Shown here in pieces: positions 7,485 to 16,156 of a stretch of DNA of 33,929 nucleotides. The notes below the pieces were generated by a model. The model worked only from the letters and a program-made list of their open reading frames with translations. It did no database searches and was not told the DNA's origin. Made by a program: the position numbers and the translations under genes. Origin of the DNA: Bacteroidales bacterium. GTDB lineage: Bacteria > Bacteroidota > Bacteroidia > Bacteroidales > P3. The stretch is taken from contig JAFSYK010000010.1 in the NCBI GenBank assembly GCA_017449975.1, positions 1 through 33,929 on the forward strand. Direction: 5' to 3'. Each line of letters starts with the position of its first letter. Positions within the stretch are counted from its first letter, which is position 1.

Positions 7485-7529
7485 TGAGTCAAGCGGTCAG
7501 TGACGCCACGGCGTCACTGACGCGACTCA
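7485..7529 (-). other. Long intra-operon hairpin
   Basis: GTCAGTGACGCC (7496-7507) and its exact complement (7510-7521) form a near-palindrome. It is extended by an outer pair TGAGTC (7485-7490) and GACTCA (7524-7529) across small bulges. It lies between the Cys-rich lipoprotein gene and the OadG-like gene and lacks a T-tract on the minus strand. It is more likely an mRNA-processing or stability element, or a weak attenuator, than a full terminator. Confidence 0.6.
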
Positions 7530-7543
7530 TGGTTTGAGAAAGC

Positions 7544-7885
7544 TTACTTGGAATGCTCGCACTTGTGCTCGCATTTGTGCTCACAAGCTTCAGCCTTGTT
7601 GCATTTGTGCTCACAAGCCTCGGCCTTTTCGCAGCAGCCTTTCTCACCTTCTTTTGCCTTGCAGCAGTTCTCGGTGCCGTGGTTCACACAACCCTCGCAA
7701 TTTTTCTCCTTGCAGGTCGTGTCGGGGCACATGCAGTTCTGCGCACACTCGTGCTCGCAGGTCTCTTCGCAGCAAGCGGCAGCCGTGGTATCCTCGGCAA
7801 CAGCCTCATTGGTCTTGTTGTTGCAAGCGGTCATGCAAAAAGCGAAAGCAGCAGCGATGGCAACGGTTAAGAAAATCTTTTTCAT
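7544..7885 (-). CDS. Cys/His-rich lipoprotein, unknown function
   Basis: A 113-residue predicted lipoprotein: MKKIFLTVAIAAAFAFCMTAC ends in the lipobox CMTAC. The mature part is very rich in Cys, His, Glu and Lys. It includes CCEETCEHECAQNCMC and a C-terminal run of EACEHKC-like units (EACEHKCNKAEACEHKC, then EHKCEHSK). The repeated Cys-Glu-His-Lys-Cys pattern suggests binding of soft metals such as zinc, copper or iron at the cell surface, which is inference. It sits inside the methylmalonyl-CoA decarboxylase operon, 61 bases after mmdA. No family or catalytic function is recognised, and similarity by composition alone could mislead. Confidence 0.75.
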   Translation of the reverse strand: MKKIFLTVAIAAAFAFCMTACNNKTNEAVAEDTTAAACCEETCEHECAQNCMCPDTTCKEKNCEGCVNHGTENCCKAKEGEKGCCEKAEACEHKCNKAEACEHKCEHKCEHSK

Positions 7886-7946
7886 TGTTTTGATTGATTT
7901 TATGGTCTTGCGACCGGGTTAAAAAATTATTCTATTGATTCAAAAA

Positions 7947-9506
7947 TTACAGCGGCAGGTTGCAGTGTTTCTTCATGGGCAGACTGTCCTTCTTGGTCGA
8001 GAGGGCCTGCAAGGCACGAATGACACGGAAACGGGTGTTGCGCGGTTCAATCACATCATCGATGTAGCCATACTTGGCGGCGTTGTAAGGATTGGCAAAC
8101 TGGTCGTTGTACTCCTTCTCCTTCTCGGCCATGAATTTGGCTTTCTCCTCGGGATCGGTGATTTCTTTCAGCGCACGACCCTGCAACACCTCGGTGGCAC
8201 CGCTGGCACCCATGACGGCAATCTGCGCCATCGGCCAAGCGTAGTTGATATCGGAACGCAGTTGCTTGCAGCTCATCACGATATGGGCACCGCCGTAGCT
8301 CTTGCGCAGGGTGACGGTCACCTTGGGCACCGTAGCCTCGCCATAGGCGTAGAGCATCTTGGCACCGTGGACGATGACACCGTTGTACTCCTGACCGGTG
8401 CCGGGCAGGAAGCCGGGCACGTCGACCAAGGTCACCAGCGGAATATTGAAAGCGTCGCAGAAGCGCACGAAACGGGCACCCTTGCGCGATGCGTTGCAGT
8501 CGAGCACACCAGCCATCACCTTGGGCTGGTTGGCCACGATACCGACACTCATACCTGCCATGCGGGCAAAGCCCACCACCAGATTGCCGGCGAATTTTTC
8601 ATGCACCTCGAGGAACTTGCCGTCGTCGACGATGGCGTGGATGATATCCTTCACATCGTAAGCCTGGTTGGGATTGTCGGGGATAATGCCGTTGAGGCTG
8701 TTCTCCAGACGGTCGATGGGATCCTCGGTCGGGACAAACGGAGCCTCCTCGAAGTTATTGGAGGGGATATAGCTCACCAACTCGCGAATCAGCTCGATGG
8801 TCGACTCCTCGGTCTCACCCACAAAGTGAGCCACGCCGCTCTTCGAGGCGTGCACCATGGCGCCACCCAGCTTGTCGACGGTGACATCCTCACCCGTGAC
8901 GGTCTTCACCACCTTGGGACCCGTGAGGAACATATAGCTGTTCTCCTTGGTCATCATGATGAAGTCGGTCAGTGCGGGGCTGTAGACAGCACCACCGGCG
9001 CAGGGGCCGAAGATGGCGCTAATCTGCGGCACAACACCGCTGGCCAAAATATTACGCTCAAAAATCTCGGCATAGCCGGCCAGGGAGTTGCAACCCTCCT
9101 GGATGCGGGCGCCGCCCGAGTCGTTAAGACCGATGACAGGAGCACCGACCTTCATGGCCTGGTCCATCACCTTGCAAATCTTCAGCGACATGGTCTCGCT
9201 CAGCGAACCGGCAAACACCGTGAAATCCTGGGCAAATACATAGACCAGACGGCCGTCGATGGTACCGTAGCCCGTGACCACACCGTCACCCAGAAACGAC
9301 TGTTTCTGCATGTCGAAGTTCACACAACGGTGGGTGACAAACATATCAAACTCCTCGAAGGAGCCTTCGTCAAGCAGCAACGCAATGCGCTCGCGTGCCG
9401 TCAACTTACCCTTCTCGTGCTGTTTGTCGATACCCTTCTGTCCACCACCAAGTTTGGCCTCTACTCGTTTGTCGAGCAGTTCCTTGATTTTCTCTTCAAA
9501 TGCCAT
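7947..9506 (-). CDS. mmdA: Methylmalonyl-CoA decarboxylase alpha subunit (carboxyltransferase)
   Basis: A 519-residue acyl-CoA carboxyltransferase of the propionyl-CoA carboxylase beta/MmdA family, at the usual length of about 510-520. It moves the carboxyl group of (S)-methylmalonyl-CoA to biotin, giving propionyl-CoA. The paired crotonase-like halves are visible: oxyanion-hole stretches near [13 protein letters not shown] and [16 protein letters not shown] in the N-half, and [27 protein letters not shown] and [13 protein letters not shown] in the C-half. It follows the epimerase by 58 bases and precedes the accessory lipoprotein and membrane subunits, which identifies it as the decarboxylase subunit rather than part of a biosynthetic carboxylase. 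Confidence 0.95.
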   Translation of the reverse strand: MAFEEKIKELLDKRVEAKLGGGQKGIDKQHEKGKLTARERIALLLDEGSFEEFDMFVTHRCVNFDMQKQSFLGDGVVTGYGTIDGRLVYVFAQDFTVFAGSLSETMSLKICKVMDQAMKVGAPVIGLNDSGGARIQEGCNSLAGYAEIFERNILASGVVPQISAIFGPCAGGAVYSPALTDFIMMTKENSYMFLTGPKVVKTVTGEDVTVDKLGGAMVHASKSGVAHFVGETEESTIELIRELVSYIPSNNFEEAPFVPTEDPIDRLENSLNGIIPDNPNQAYDVKDIIHAIVDDGKFLEVHEKFAGNLVVGFARMAGMSVGIVANQPKVMAGVLDCNASRKGARFVRFCDAFNIPLVTLVDVPGFLPGTGQEYNGVIVHGAKMLYAYGEATVPKVTVTLRKSYGGAHIVMSCKQLRSDINYAWPMAQIAVMGASGATEVLQGRALKEITDPEEKAKFMAEKEKEYNDQFANPYNAAKYGYIDDVIEPRNTRFRVIRALQALSTKKDSLPMKKHCNLPL

Positions 9507-9564
9507 AATTTATTTGTTGTTTGATTATTTACCGTTTAAGGAGTTCCGAGACTACAAAGCTCCT

Positions 9565-9972
9565 TTATTTGCAGCAGAGTTCGGTGAGAACGCTCATCGT
9601 GCTCTTCGGGTGCAGGAAGCCAATGTTCAGACCCTCGGCACCGCCACGCGAATGCTCGTCGATCAAGCGAACACCTTTTTCCTTGCACTCGTTCAACGCC
9701 TGGTCGGTATTGTCGACCGCGAAAGCGATGTGGTGCATACCACCCTTGCCACCGTTCTTCTCAATGAAAGCGGCAATGGTGCTCTCGGGGCAAGTGGGCT
9801 CGAGCAACTCTATTTTAACATCGCCACATTTGAAAAAGGCGGTCTTGACCTTCTGGTCCTTGACCTCCTCGATGGCGTAACATTTCAGACCCATGACATC
9901 TTCCCAATAACGGATAGCCTCGTCAAGATTGGTAACAGCGATGCCGATGTGCTCAATGTGTGAAGGAGTCAT
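9565..9972 (-). CDS. mce: Methylmalonyl-CoA epimerase
   Basis: A 135-residue VOC-superfamily protein. It interconverts the (R) and (S) forms of methylmalonyl-CoA, feeding mutase product to the decarboxylase. The N-terminus SHIEHIGIAVTNLDEAIRYW carries the first metal histidine and MHHIAFAVDNTDQALNE the second; ELLEP supplies the acidic ligand strand. The ending LIDEHSRGGAEGLNIGFLHPKSTMSVLTELC is characteristic of the epimerase. Length is standard. It is the first gene of the operon, with a TAnnTTTG box about 50 bases upstream. The mutase itself is not in this window. Confidence 0.95.
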   Translation of the reverse strand: MTPSHIEHIGIAVTNLDEAIRYWEDVMGLKCYAIEEVKDQKVKTAFFKCGDVKIELLEPTCPESTIAAFIEKNGGKGGMHHIAFAVDNTDQALNECKEKGVRLIDEHSRGGAEGLNIGFLHPKSTMSVLTELCCK

Positions 9973-10023
9973 ATCAACAGATTTTTAATTGATTACTTAT
10001 AATACAAAAAGAATTTTAAAGTG

Positions 10024-10031
10024 CAAATGTA
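10024..10031 (-). promoter_or_regulatory. Putative -7 box of the mce-mmd operon
   Basis: TACATTTG on the minus strand, identical to the box upstream of the flavodoxin-like gene, 52 bases before the mce ATG. No good -33 match at 19 bases' spacing. Confidence 0.5.
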
Positions 10032-10069
10032 CGAAAAAATCTAATACCACATCCACTATCTATCCATCC

Positions 10070-11968
10070 CTATGAACGACACGCTTTTACAATACCTTCC
10101 ACATCGATTTGGCAGTCCGATTTGAGTTGCGCCACCGAACCGTGTGTGACAAACTGGTCGGGCAGGCCCAACAGCGTCACCGGCAGACTGATATCGTGGG
10201 CGGCGAAATACTCCAGCACGGCTGAACCAAAGCCGCCTTTGCGCACACCGTCCTCGACGGTCACAATCCGACGATAACCCTGCTGCGCCACACTGTCCAG
10301 CAGCTCTGTATCCAGCGGTTTCAGGTAGCGCATGTCATACACAGCCACCGAGACACCTTCCGCCTGCAGCCGGTCGGCGGCCACAAGGGCGTCGTTGCCC
10401 ACAGTACCCAGCGTCAGCAACGCCACATCGCAACCTTCGCGCAACAGGCGCCCCTTCCCTACCGGCAGCGCCTCGAACGGCGTGCGCCAGTCGGCATGGA
10501 CACTCTGTCCGCGCGGGTAACGGATTACAACAGGGCCTTGGTCAGGCAACTGCGCCGTGTACATCATATTGCGCAGCTCATGCTCGTCCATCGGGGCACA
10601 GATGGTGAGTCCCGGAACGGGACGCAGGCAGGCCAAGTCGAAAGCGCCGTGATGGGTGGCGCCGTCGTCGCCCACCAGACCGGCACGGTCGAGACAGAGC
10701 ACCACCGGCAAGCCCTGCAGCGCCACGTCGTGGATGACCTGGTCGTAGGCGCGTTGCATGAACGAGGAGTAGATATTGCAGAACGGTATCATGCCCTGCG
10801 CAGCCAGCCCAGCGGCAAAGGTGACGGCATGTTGTTCGGCGATGCCGACATCAAACGCACGGTCGGGCATGCGTTCCATCATCAAATTGAGCGAGCAGCC
10901 CGTCGGCATGGCCGGCGTGATGCCCACAATGGCGGGATTGGCCTCGGCCAGCTCGATGATGGAGTGGCCAAACACCTCCTGATAACGCAACGGCTTGTTC
11001 TCCGTCGACGTGTTCAGCTGGGCACCCGTCTCCGCGTCAAAGAAGCCCGGCGCGTGGTAGGTGACGGGATTCCGCTCGGCCGACTCGAGACCCTTGCCTT
11101 TCTTCGTCACCACATGGATGAGTCGCGTTCCGCGCAGACTCTTGACTTTGGAGAACACCTCCACCATATGGTCGACGTCATGGCCGTCGATGGGACCGAA
11201 ATAGCGGAAACCCAACGACTCGAACAGGTTGGGCGCACCCAGTGCAGCCGTCTTAGCCAAGAACGTGAGATGCTGCAGCATGCTCACCTGACACTTGCGG
11301 CGTCCCTGTGGGTCGATTTCATCGCCACCCAAAGTCGCCCAAAGCCTATCTTTCAGATGATTATATCGGCGCGACGAGGTGACGCGGGTTAGGTATCGGT
11401 TCAGTCCGCCTACCGCCTTGTCAATCGAGATGCCGTTGTCGTTGAGCACCACGATGACGTTGGCGCGGGAGACGCCGGCGTTGTTCAACGCCTCAAAAGC
11501 CTCGCCGCCAGTCATCGAGCCGTCGCCGATGACGGCGATATGCTGACGTTCGGTGTCACCCTGCAACTTCGAGGCCGTAGCCATGCCCAGCGCCGCCGAA
11601 ATGGAGGTGGAGCTGTGACCCGTTCCAAAAGCGTCGTAGGGACTCTCGTCGCGGCGGGGGAAGCCACTGAGGCCTCCGTAGGTGCGGATTGTGGCAAAGG
11701 CCTCCCGTCGACCCGTGAGAATCTTGTGGGCGTAGGCTTGATGACCCACATCCCATATCAGTTTGTCGTCGGGAGTGTTGAAAACGTAGTGCAGTGCCAC
11801 CGTGAGCTCCACCGTGCCCAGGCTGGAAGCCAGATGGCCGGGGTGGGTGGCCAGTGTGTCGATGATATACTGTCGCAATGCGGCAGCCACAGCAGGCAGT
11901 GACGCGGGAGCCATCTCCCGCAGCCGCCGGGGACTGTCAATCTTCTCCAATATTTCTGTATCAAACAT
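10070..11968 (-). CDS. dxs: 1-deoxy-D-xylulose-5-phosphate synthase
   Basis: A 632-residue thiamine-diphosphate enzyme joining pyruvate and glyceraldehyde 3-phosphate in the first step of the MEP isoprenoid pathway. It also feeds thiamine and pyridoxal synthesis. The TPP/Mg motif GDGSMTGGEAFEALNNAG starts at about residue 148. N-terminal HPGHLASSLGTVELTVALH and the central DVGIAEQHAVTFAAGLA and DRAGLVGDDGATHHG stretches are typical of DXS. I chose the ATG at 11968 (MFDTEILEKID) over the one at 12007, whose extra residues are not DXS-like and come from a simple-repeat spacer. It lies downstream of, and co-directional with, an unknown secreted-protein gene. Confidence 0.96.
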   Translation of the reverse strand: MFDTEILEKIDSPRRLREMAPASLPAVAAALRQYIIDTLATHPGHLASSLGTVELTVALHYVFNTPDDKLIWDVGHQAYAHKILTGRREAFATIRTYGGLSGFPRRDESPYDAFGTGHSSTSISAALGMATASKLQGDTERQHIAVIGDGSMTGGEAFEALNNAGVSRANVIVVLNDNGISIDKAVGGLNRYLTRVTSSRRYNHLKDRLWATLGGDEIDPQGRRKCQVSMLQHLTFLAKTAALGAPNLFESLGFRYFGPIDGHDVDHMVEVFSKVKSLRGTRLIHVVTKKGKGLESAERNPVTYHAPGFFDAETGAQLNTSTENKPLRYQEVFGHSIIELAEANPAIVGITPAMPTGCSLNLMMERMPDRAFDVGIAEQHAVTFAAGLAAQGMIPFCNIYSSFMQRAYDQVIHDVALQGLPVVLCLDRAGLVGDDGATHHGAFDLACLRPVPGLTICAPMDEHELRNMMYTAQLPDQGPVVIRYPRGQSVHADWRTPFEALPVGKGRLLREGCDVALLTLGTVGNDALVAADRLQAEGVSVAVYDMRYLKPLDTELLDSVAQQGYRRIVTVEDGVRKGGFGSAVLEYFAAHDISLPVTLLGLPDQFVTHGSVAQLKSDCQIDVEGIVKACRS

Positions 11969-12010
11969 CTTATTTCTGAAATCTGTATCAGAATTCTCAA
12001 CTCTCAATTC

Positions 12011-12994
12011 TCAATTTTCAATTTTATACCGCGGCGCCTCCTTGGGCAGCGGCTCGAAAGGCTTGTTCAACTTGCTGTCGTTGACACGCCCCTGCGCACC
12101 CTCCACCAATTCCCATTTGCCTTTGACAAACAAGTAGGCCTGTTCCGTACCCGTAGGCACATAATAACGATACAGACCCTCCATGCCGGGCACACGCGGC
12201 GCCACCTCGTCGAATAGAATCATGCGTTGTTTGCTGTCGTGGTTCTCCTGCACGAGGACCGGACGCTTGGAGCCTTTCACCTTGACCCGCTTGGTCTCCA
12301 CCTCACGCACAAACTGTGTCTCGTAGCGCAGGTTGACCATCGCGTCGCGAGCATACTCCAGCACCATCCGTCGCCGATTGCGTTCACGACGGAACAGCGC
12401 CTGTCCGAAGTTGGGCTGCGACGAGCCGTGCTTGAACCAGATGGGTTCGATGACCTTGCGCTGCGTCAGATGGTCGACACCGCTCCAACCCAGCAGGGTG
12501 TAATAATTGCGACCCTCATAAGAGGTCTGTATCAGCTCCTGATAGACCGAACCGAACCACTCCGTCGGACCCAGCACCGCCTCATTGCGGTTGATCGTCT
12601 CGTCCGATTTGTCGTTCAACGCATACACACGGTATTCCTCCTCCTCTTCGTCGAAAGCCTGTACAAATCCGAAGCACTCGTATTCGCCATTGTCGCGCAC
12701 CACAGGCCATGTGATGACACGGAACTTGCCGTCGGGTGCCGTCAACACCGAGACGCGGCTGCCGAAGTCCCACTTCCACTTAAACGAACCCTCCTGTTCC
12801 AAAGCCTCTTGGAACAATTCCGCTGCCGTCTCACTGGCATGGTATCGCTCATTGTCGGTGGGGGCATTGTAGACCAGCTCCATCTGCGAAGCTATCTGCT
12901 CGGCATAACGACCCATGACCGCCTTCGACTGTGCAAATACCTGCACCAGTGAAGCCAGAAGCCACACAATAAAAAAGCCACACAGACGTTTCAT
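12011..12994 (-). CDS. Secreted protein of unknown function upstream of dxs
   Basis: A 327-residue protein with a signal peptide (MKRLCGFFIVWLLASLVQVFAQ). The mature part has many aromatic residues and a beta-rich look, for example KWKWDFGSRVSVLTAPDGKFRVITWPV, YYTLLGWSGVDHLTQRKVIEPIWF and RMILFDEVAPRVPGMEGLYRYYVPTG. No membrane segment or catalytic motif is evident. I do not recognise a named domain. It is probably co-transcribed with dxs, and a TAnnTTTG box lies about 27 bases before its ATG. Its last residues Lys-Ile-Glu-Asn and stop are encoded by a GAGAATTGA-type simple repeat, so the C-terminus may be recently altered. Confidence 0.75.
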   Translation of the reverse strand: MKRLCGFFIVWLLASLVQVFAQSKAVMGRYAEQIASQMELVYNAPTDNERYHASETAAELFQEALEQEGSFKWKWDFGSRVSVLTAPDGKFRVITWPVVRDNGEYECFGFVQAFDEEEEEYRVYALNDKSDETINRNEAVLGPTEWFGSVYQELIQTSYEGRNYYTLLGWSGVDHLTQRKVIEPIWFKHGSSQPNFGQALFRRERNRRRMVLEYARDAMVNLRYETQFVREVETKRVKVKGSKRPVLVQENHDSKQRMILFDEVAPRVPGMEGLYRYYVPTGTEQAYLFVKGKWELVEGAQGRVNDSKLNKPFEPLPKEAPRYKIEN

Positions 12995-13020
12995 ATTCTA
13001 AAGCGTTTGTCTACGGCTGG

Positions 13021-13028
13021 CAAAGATA
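13021..13028 (-). promoter_or_regulatory. Putative -7 box of the unknown-protein/dxs operon
   Basis: TATCTTTG on the minus strand, 27 bases before the ATG at 12994. It lies in the divergent spacer with dapD; no equivalent plus-strand box for dapD is visible. Confidence 0.45.
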
Positions 13029-13090
13029 AGCATTTTTTCAACACTGCAAAAACAGAACATATTAACATATCAACGTATCAACCAATAATC

Positions 13091-13888
13091 ATGAACGATT
13101 CGTACCGCAAACAGATTGAAGAAGCGTGGGATTGCCGTCAGCTTCTTACCGACCCCGCCTACAAAGAGGCCGTCATCCACACCGTCGACCAACTGGACAA
13201 GGGCGTGCTGCGTGTGGCGGAGCGCAATGCCGACGGCTGGCATGTCAACGAATGGCTCAAAAAGGCCGTACTGCTCTATTTCAGCGTTTGTGGCATGGAG
13301 CAATACGAGGTGGGTCCCTTCGAATACCACGACAAGATACCTCTGAAACACAACTATGCCGAGGCTGGTGTGCGGGTAGTGCCCCACGCCGTGGCTCGTC
13401 ACGGCGCCTATCTGGCTCCCGGGGTGGTGATGATGCCGTCGTATGTCAACATCGGCGCCTATGTTGACAGCGGTACCATGGTTGACACCTGGGCCACCGT
13501 AGGCAGCTGTGCACAGATTGGCAAAAACGTCCACCTCAGCGGCGGCGTAGGCATCGGCGGCGTGCTGGAGCCCATCCAGGCGCAGCCGGTCATCATCGAA
13601 GACAACTGCTTCATCGGCAGCCGCTGCATCGTGGTGGAGGAGGAGGCCGTGCTGGGCGCCGGCACCATCATCACCGCCAGCACCAAGATTATCGATGTCA
13701 CCGGCAGCGAGCCTGTCGTCTACCGCGGACGGGTGCCCGCCCGCAGCGTGGTAATCCCCGGCAGCTACACCCGTCACTATCCTGCCGGCGACTACCAGGT
13801 GGGCTGCGCCCTCATCATCGGTCAGCGCAAAGCCTCCACCGACCGAAAGCTCACCCTGAATGAGGCACTGCGGATGATTGAGAATTAA
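13091..13888 (+). CDS. dapD: 2,3,4,5-tetrahydropyridine-2,6-dicarboxylate N-succinyltransferase
   Basis: A 265-residue left-handed beta-helix acyltransferase of lysine and diaminopimelate synthesis, transferring succinyl from succinyl-CoA to tetrahydrodipicolinate. Hexapeptide repeats run through VVMMPSYVNIGAYVDSGTMVDTWATVGSCAQIGKNVHLSGGVGIGGVLEP, the characteristic DapD signature. DNCFIGSRCIVVEEEAVLGAGTII closes the helix. I start at the ATG at 13091 (MNDSYRKQIEEAW); the longer frame begins with a TTG at 13007 in the promoter region. Its final Ile-Glu-Asn-stop falls in the GAGAATTAAGAATTGA simple-repeat sequence. Confidence 0.95.
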   Translation: MNDSYRKQIEEAWDCRQLLTDPAYKEAVIHTVDQLDKGVLRVAERNADGWHVNEWLKKAVLLYFSVCGMEQYEVGPFEYHDKIPLKHNYAEAGVRVVPHAVARHGAYLAPGVVMMPSYVNIGAYVDSGTMVDTWATVGSCAQIGKNVHLSGGVGIGGVLEPIQAQPVIIEDNCFIGSRCIVVEEEAVLGAGTIITASTKIIDVTGSEPVVYRGRVPARSVVIPGSYTRHYPAGDYQVGCALIIGQRKASTDRKLTLNEALRMIEN

Positions 13889-13980
13889 GAATTGAAGCCG
13901 TAGACTGTAATACAAAGTTTGTCAACAATTTTTGTTTGTAATTTTTCGAAAGCAGGCAAAAGATATTAAAGATATTATAC

Positions 13981-13988
13981 TACTTTTG
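13981..13988 (+). promoter_or_regulatory. Putative -7 box of dnaN
   Basis: TACTTTTG matches TAnnTTTG, 41 bases before the dnaN ATG. A -33 element is not clear. Confidence 0.4.
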
Positions 13989-14029
13989 CAGACATCGTTT
14001 ATCGAAATAATACAAACATCATCATCAAT

Positions 14030-15169
14030 ATGAAATTCATTGTCAACAGTCAAGCGTTTTGCAAACAGCTGCAATCCATCAGCGGCGTGCTGATCAACAG
14101 CAACACAGTCCCCATCATCAACTGCTTCCACTTCCACCTGGAAGAAGGCAAGCTCACCGTCAAGGCCACCGACCTGGAAACCACCTTCATCACCACCATC
14201 GAGGTGGAGACCGGCGACATTTCCGGCCGTACCGACGTGGCAGTGCCCGGCAAACTGCTGTTGGAGACACTGAAAAGCATGGAAGACCGTCCCATGACCA
14301 TGACTGTAGACGACACCAACCTGTCCGTCGAGATCAGCTCGGGCGAGGGTAACTACCGTCTGGCCGGTGTCGACCCCGAGACCTTCCCCACCCTGCCTAC
14401 CGTGACCGACACGGTGGCCATCACCCTGCCCGCATCGGCTTGGGTTACGGCCATCAACAAGACAGCTTTTGCCACCAGCACCGACGAGATGCGTCCGCAG
14501 ATGTGCGGCATCTTCTGCGAGCTGACGCCCGAAGGCGCCACCTTCGTGTCGACCGACTCCCACAAAATGGTGCGCTTCCGCCGCAAGGACATCGTCTGCG
14601 AGGAAAGCACCAGCTTCATCCTCCCCAAGAAACCCATCACGCTGGTGAAAAACGCACTGGGCGCCAACAAGGATGAAGTTGAGGTCACCATGGAATACAA
14701 CAGCACCAATGTGGTGTTCCGCTTCAACGAGTCGAGCATCTACTGCCGCTTGGTCGACGGTCAATACCCCAACTACAGCGCTGCCATCCCGAAAGAGAAC
14801 CCCAACAAACTGACCATCGACCGCCAGTCGTTGCTGAGCACGCTGCGTCGCGTGGGACTCTTCGCCAACCAATCGACCCATCAGGTACGCTTGAGCGTGC
14901 GCGAGGGTGAAGTGACCATCTCGGCCGAAGATATCGAGTTTGCCAACGGTGCCACCGAGAAAGTGCCCTGCAGCTACGACGGAGAACCCATGGACATCGG
15001 ATTCAACGAGAAATTCCTGTCGGAGATGGTGTCGAACATCGACAGCGAGCAGGTACTCATCACCATGTCGCACCCCAGCCGCGCCGGTATCATCTTCCCC
15101 GTGGAGGACGACCCCGAGAAGGTGGAGGACATCCTGATGCTGGTGATGCCCGTCATGCTGGCGAACTAA
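14030..15169 (+). CDS. dnaN: DNA polymerase III beta subunit (sliding clamp)
   Basis: A 379-residue sliding clamp with the three-domain repeat layout, close to the usual length of about 366-380. It encircles DNA and tethers replicative and repair polymerases. The start MKFIVNSQAFCKQLQSISGVLINSNTVPIINCFHF, the first-domain DLETTFITTIEVETGD, the central DSHKMVRFRR, and the C-terminal NSTNVVFRFNESSIYCRLVDGQYPNYSAAIP and the VMPVMLAN end are classical DnaN segments. It is not beside dnaA here. A simple-repeat spacer separates it from ftsX. Confidence 0.97.
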   Translation: MKFIVNSQAFCKQLQSISGVLINSNTVPIINCFHFHLEEGKLTVKATDLETTFITTIEVETGDISGRTDVAVPGKLLLETLKSMEDRPMTMTVDDTNLSVEISSGEGNYRLAGVDPETFPTLPTVTDTVAITLPASAWVTAINKTAFATSTDEMRPQMCGIFCELTPEGATFVSTDSHKMVRFRRKDIVCEESTSFILPKKPITLVKNALGANKDEVEVTMEYNSTNVVFRFNESSIYCRLVDGQYPNYSAAIPKENPNKLTIDRQSLLSTLRRVGLFANQSTHQVRLSVREGEVTISAEDIEFANGATEKVPCSYDGEPMDIGFNEKFLSEMVSNIDSEQVLITMSHPSRAGIIFPVEDDPEKVEDILMLVMPVMLAN

Positions 15170-15170
15170 C

Positions 15171-15240
15171 TAATTGTGAAGTTGTGAAAATGTGAAGTTG
15201 TGAACTTAACACCTTAACATCTTAGCACCTTAACAATATA
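15171..15240 (+). repeat. Composite short-repeat spacer (copy A)
   Basis: The whole dnaN-ftsX spacer consists of TTGTGAAG-like units followed by CTTAACATC-like units. The same units occur in the same order in the spacers at 16406, 25356 and 30444. Confidence 0.7.
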
Positions 15241-16104
15241 ATGAAACGGAATAAGGCACACAGAATCACGACACAAACATCAACCCTGCCCAGCATCACC
15301 TTGGTGCTGTTTGTACTGGGTCTTCTCCTGCTGACTGAATACCACTCTTATCGTATCAGCCAGGAGACGCAGGAGCGTATCACGTATAAAGTGGACCTGG
15401 TTCCCAACGTTGACGAGGCCAGTGTGGCACAGTTGCAGAAAGAGATTAGCCAGTACCCCTACGTCAAGCATGTCGACTATATCTCGAAAGAGGAGGCCGC
15501 GGAGATTTTCTCCAGTGACATCGGCGAAGACTTTGTGGGCTTCATCGGCTACAACCCGCTCTATCCGTCGATGATGGTCAACTTCCACGCCGACCTGCTG
15601 CCCCAGAAGTCATCGCAGGTACTCGACAATTTCTGTGCTGCCATGAGTCGCCACGACTACGTCACGGGCGTCAACTACCAAGAGGTGGTGGTCAACGAGC
15701 TATACGACATCTTCCACAAGCTCACCTGGTTCCTCATCGTCTTCATCGCCCTGCTGTTGGTGGTGTGCGTGATGATGATCCACAACACCATCAAGCTGGT
15801 CTTTTATTCGATGGGTGAAACCATACAGACCATGCGCCTGGTGGGTGCCACCCGCAGCTTTATCGCCCGTCCCTTCGTGCTCCGCGCCATCTTCATCGGC
15901 GCACTGGCCGGCATTATCGCCGACGTGCTGCTGACCATCACCGTCATCGTGCTGGACAACCAGATGAACCTCGCGCTCAACGACGCCACCTATTTCCCCT
16001 ACTATGCCGCCATCGCCGCCGGCATCGTGGTGGCGGGCATGCTCATCACTTGGCTCTCGACACTCCCCGCCATCCGCAAACAGCTGCGGACGGAGATACG
16101 ATAA
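15241..16104 (+). CDS. ftsX: Cell-division permease-like protein FtsX
   Basis: A 287-residue FtsX protein. With the ATPase FtsE (not in this window) it controls peptidoglycan hydrolases at the septum. One membrane segment near residues 19-37 precedes an extracytoplasmic domain (DLVPNVDEASVAQLQKEISQYPYVKHVDYISKEEA is the usual opening). Three further segments follow, starting with LTWFLIVFIALLLVVCVMMIHNTIKLVFYS, then MRLVGATRSFIARPFVLRAIFIGALAG, then AAIAAGIVVAGMLITWLSTLPAI. First gene of the conserved ftsX-DUF3098-uppP-truB-queA block. Confidence 0.93.
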   Translation: MKRNKAHRITTQTSTLPSITLVLFVLGLLLLTEYHSYRISQETQERITYKVDLVPNVDEASVAQLQKEISQYPYVKHVDYISKEEAAEIFSSDIGEDFVGFIGYNPLYPSMMVNFHADLLPQKSSQVLDNFCAAMSRHDYVTGVNYQEVVVNELYDIFHKLTWFLIVFIALLLVVCVMMIHNTIKLVFYSMGETIQTMRLVGATRSFIARPFVLRAIFIGALAGIIADVLLTITVIVLDNQMNLALNDATYFPYYAAIAAGIVVAGMLITWLSTLPAIRKQLRTEIR

Positions 16105-16156
16105 CTTTTGTGTTCGGGAATTTGTTAATTCGTTAATCAAATAACACGCTTATAAA

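Noticed and set aside
7935-9524. A 529-codon open frame on the plus strand opposite mmdA
   Set aside because: It mirrors mmdA codon by codon; the translation is His/Asp/Val/Gly-rich with no domain, as expected from the antisense of a GC-rich gene.
13922-15073. A long minus frame opposite dnaN
   Set aside because: dnaN is unmistakable on the plus strand; the antisense translation has no recognisable motif.
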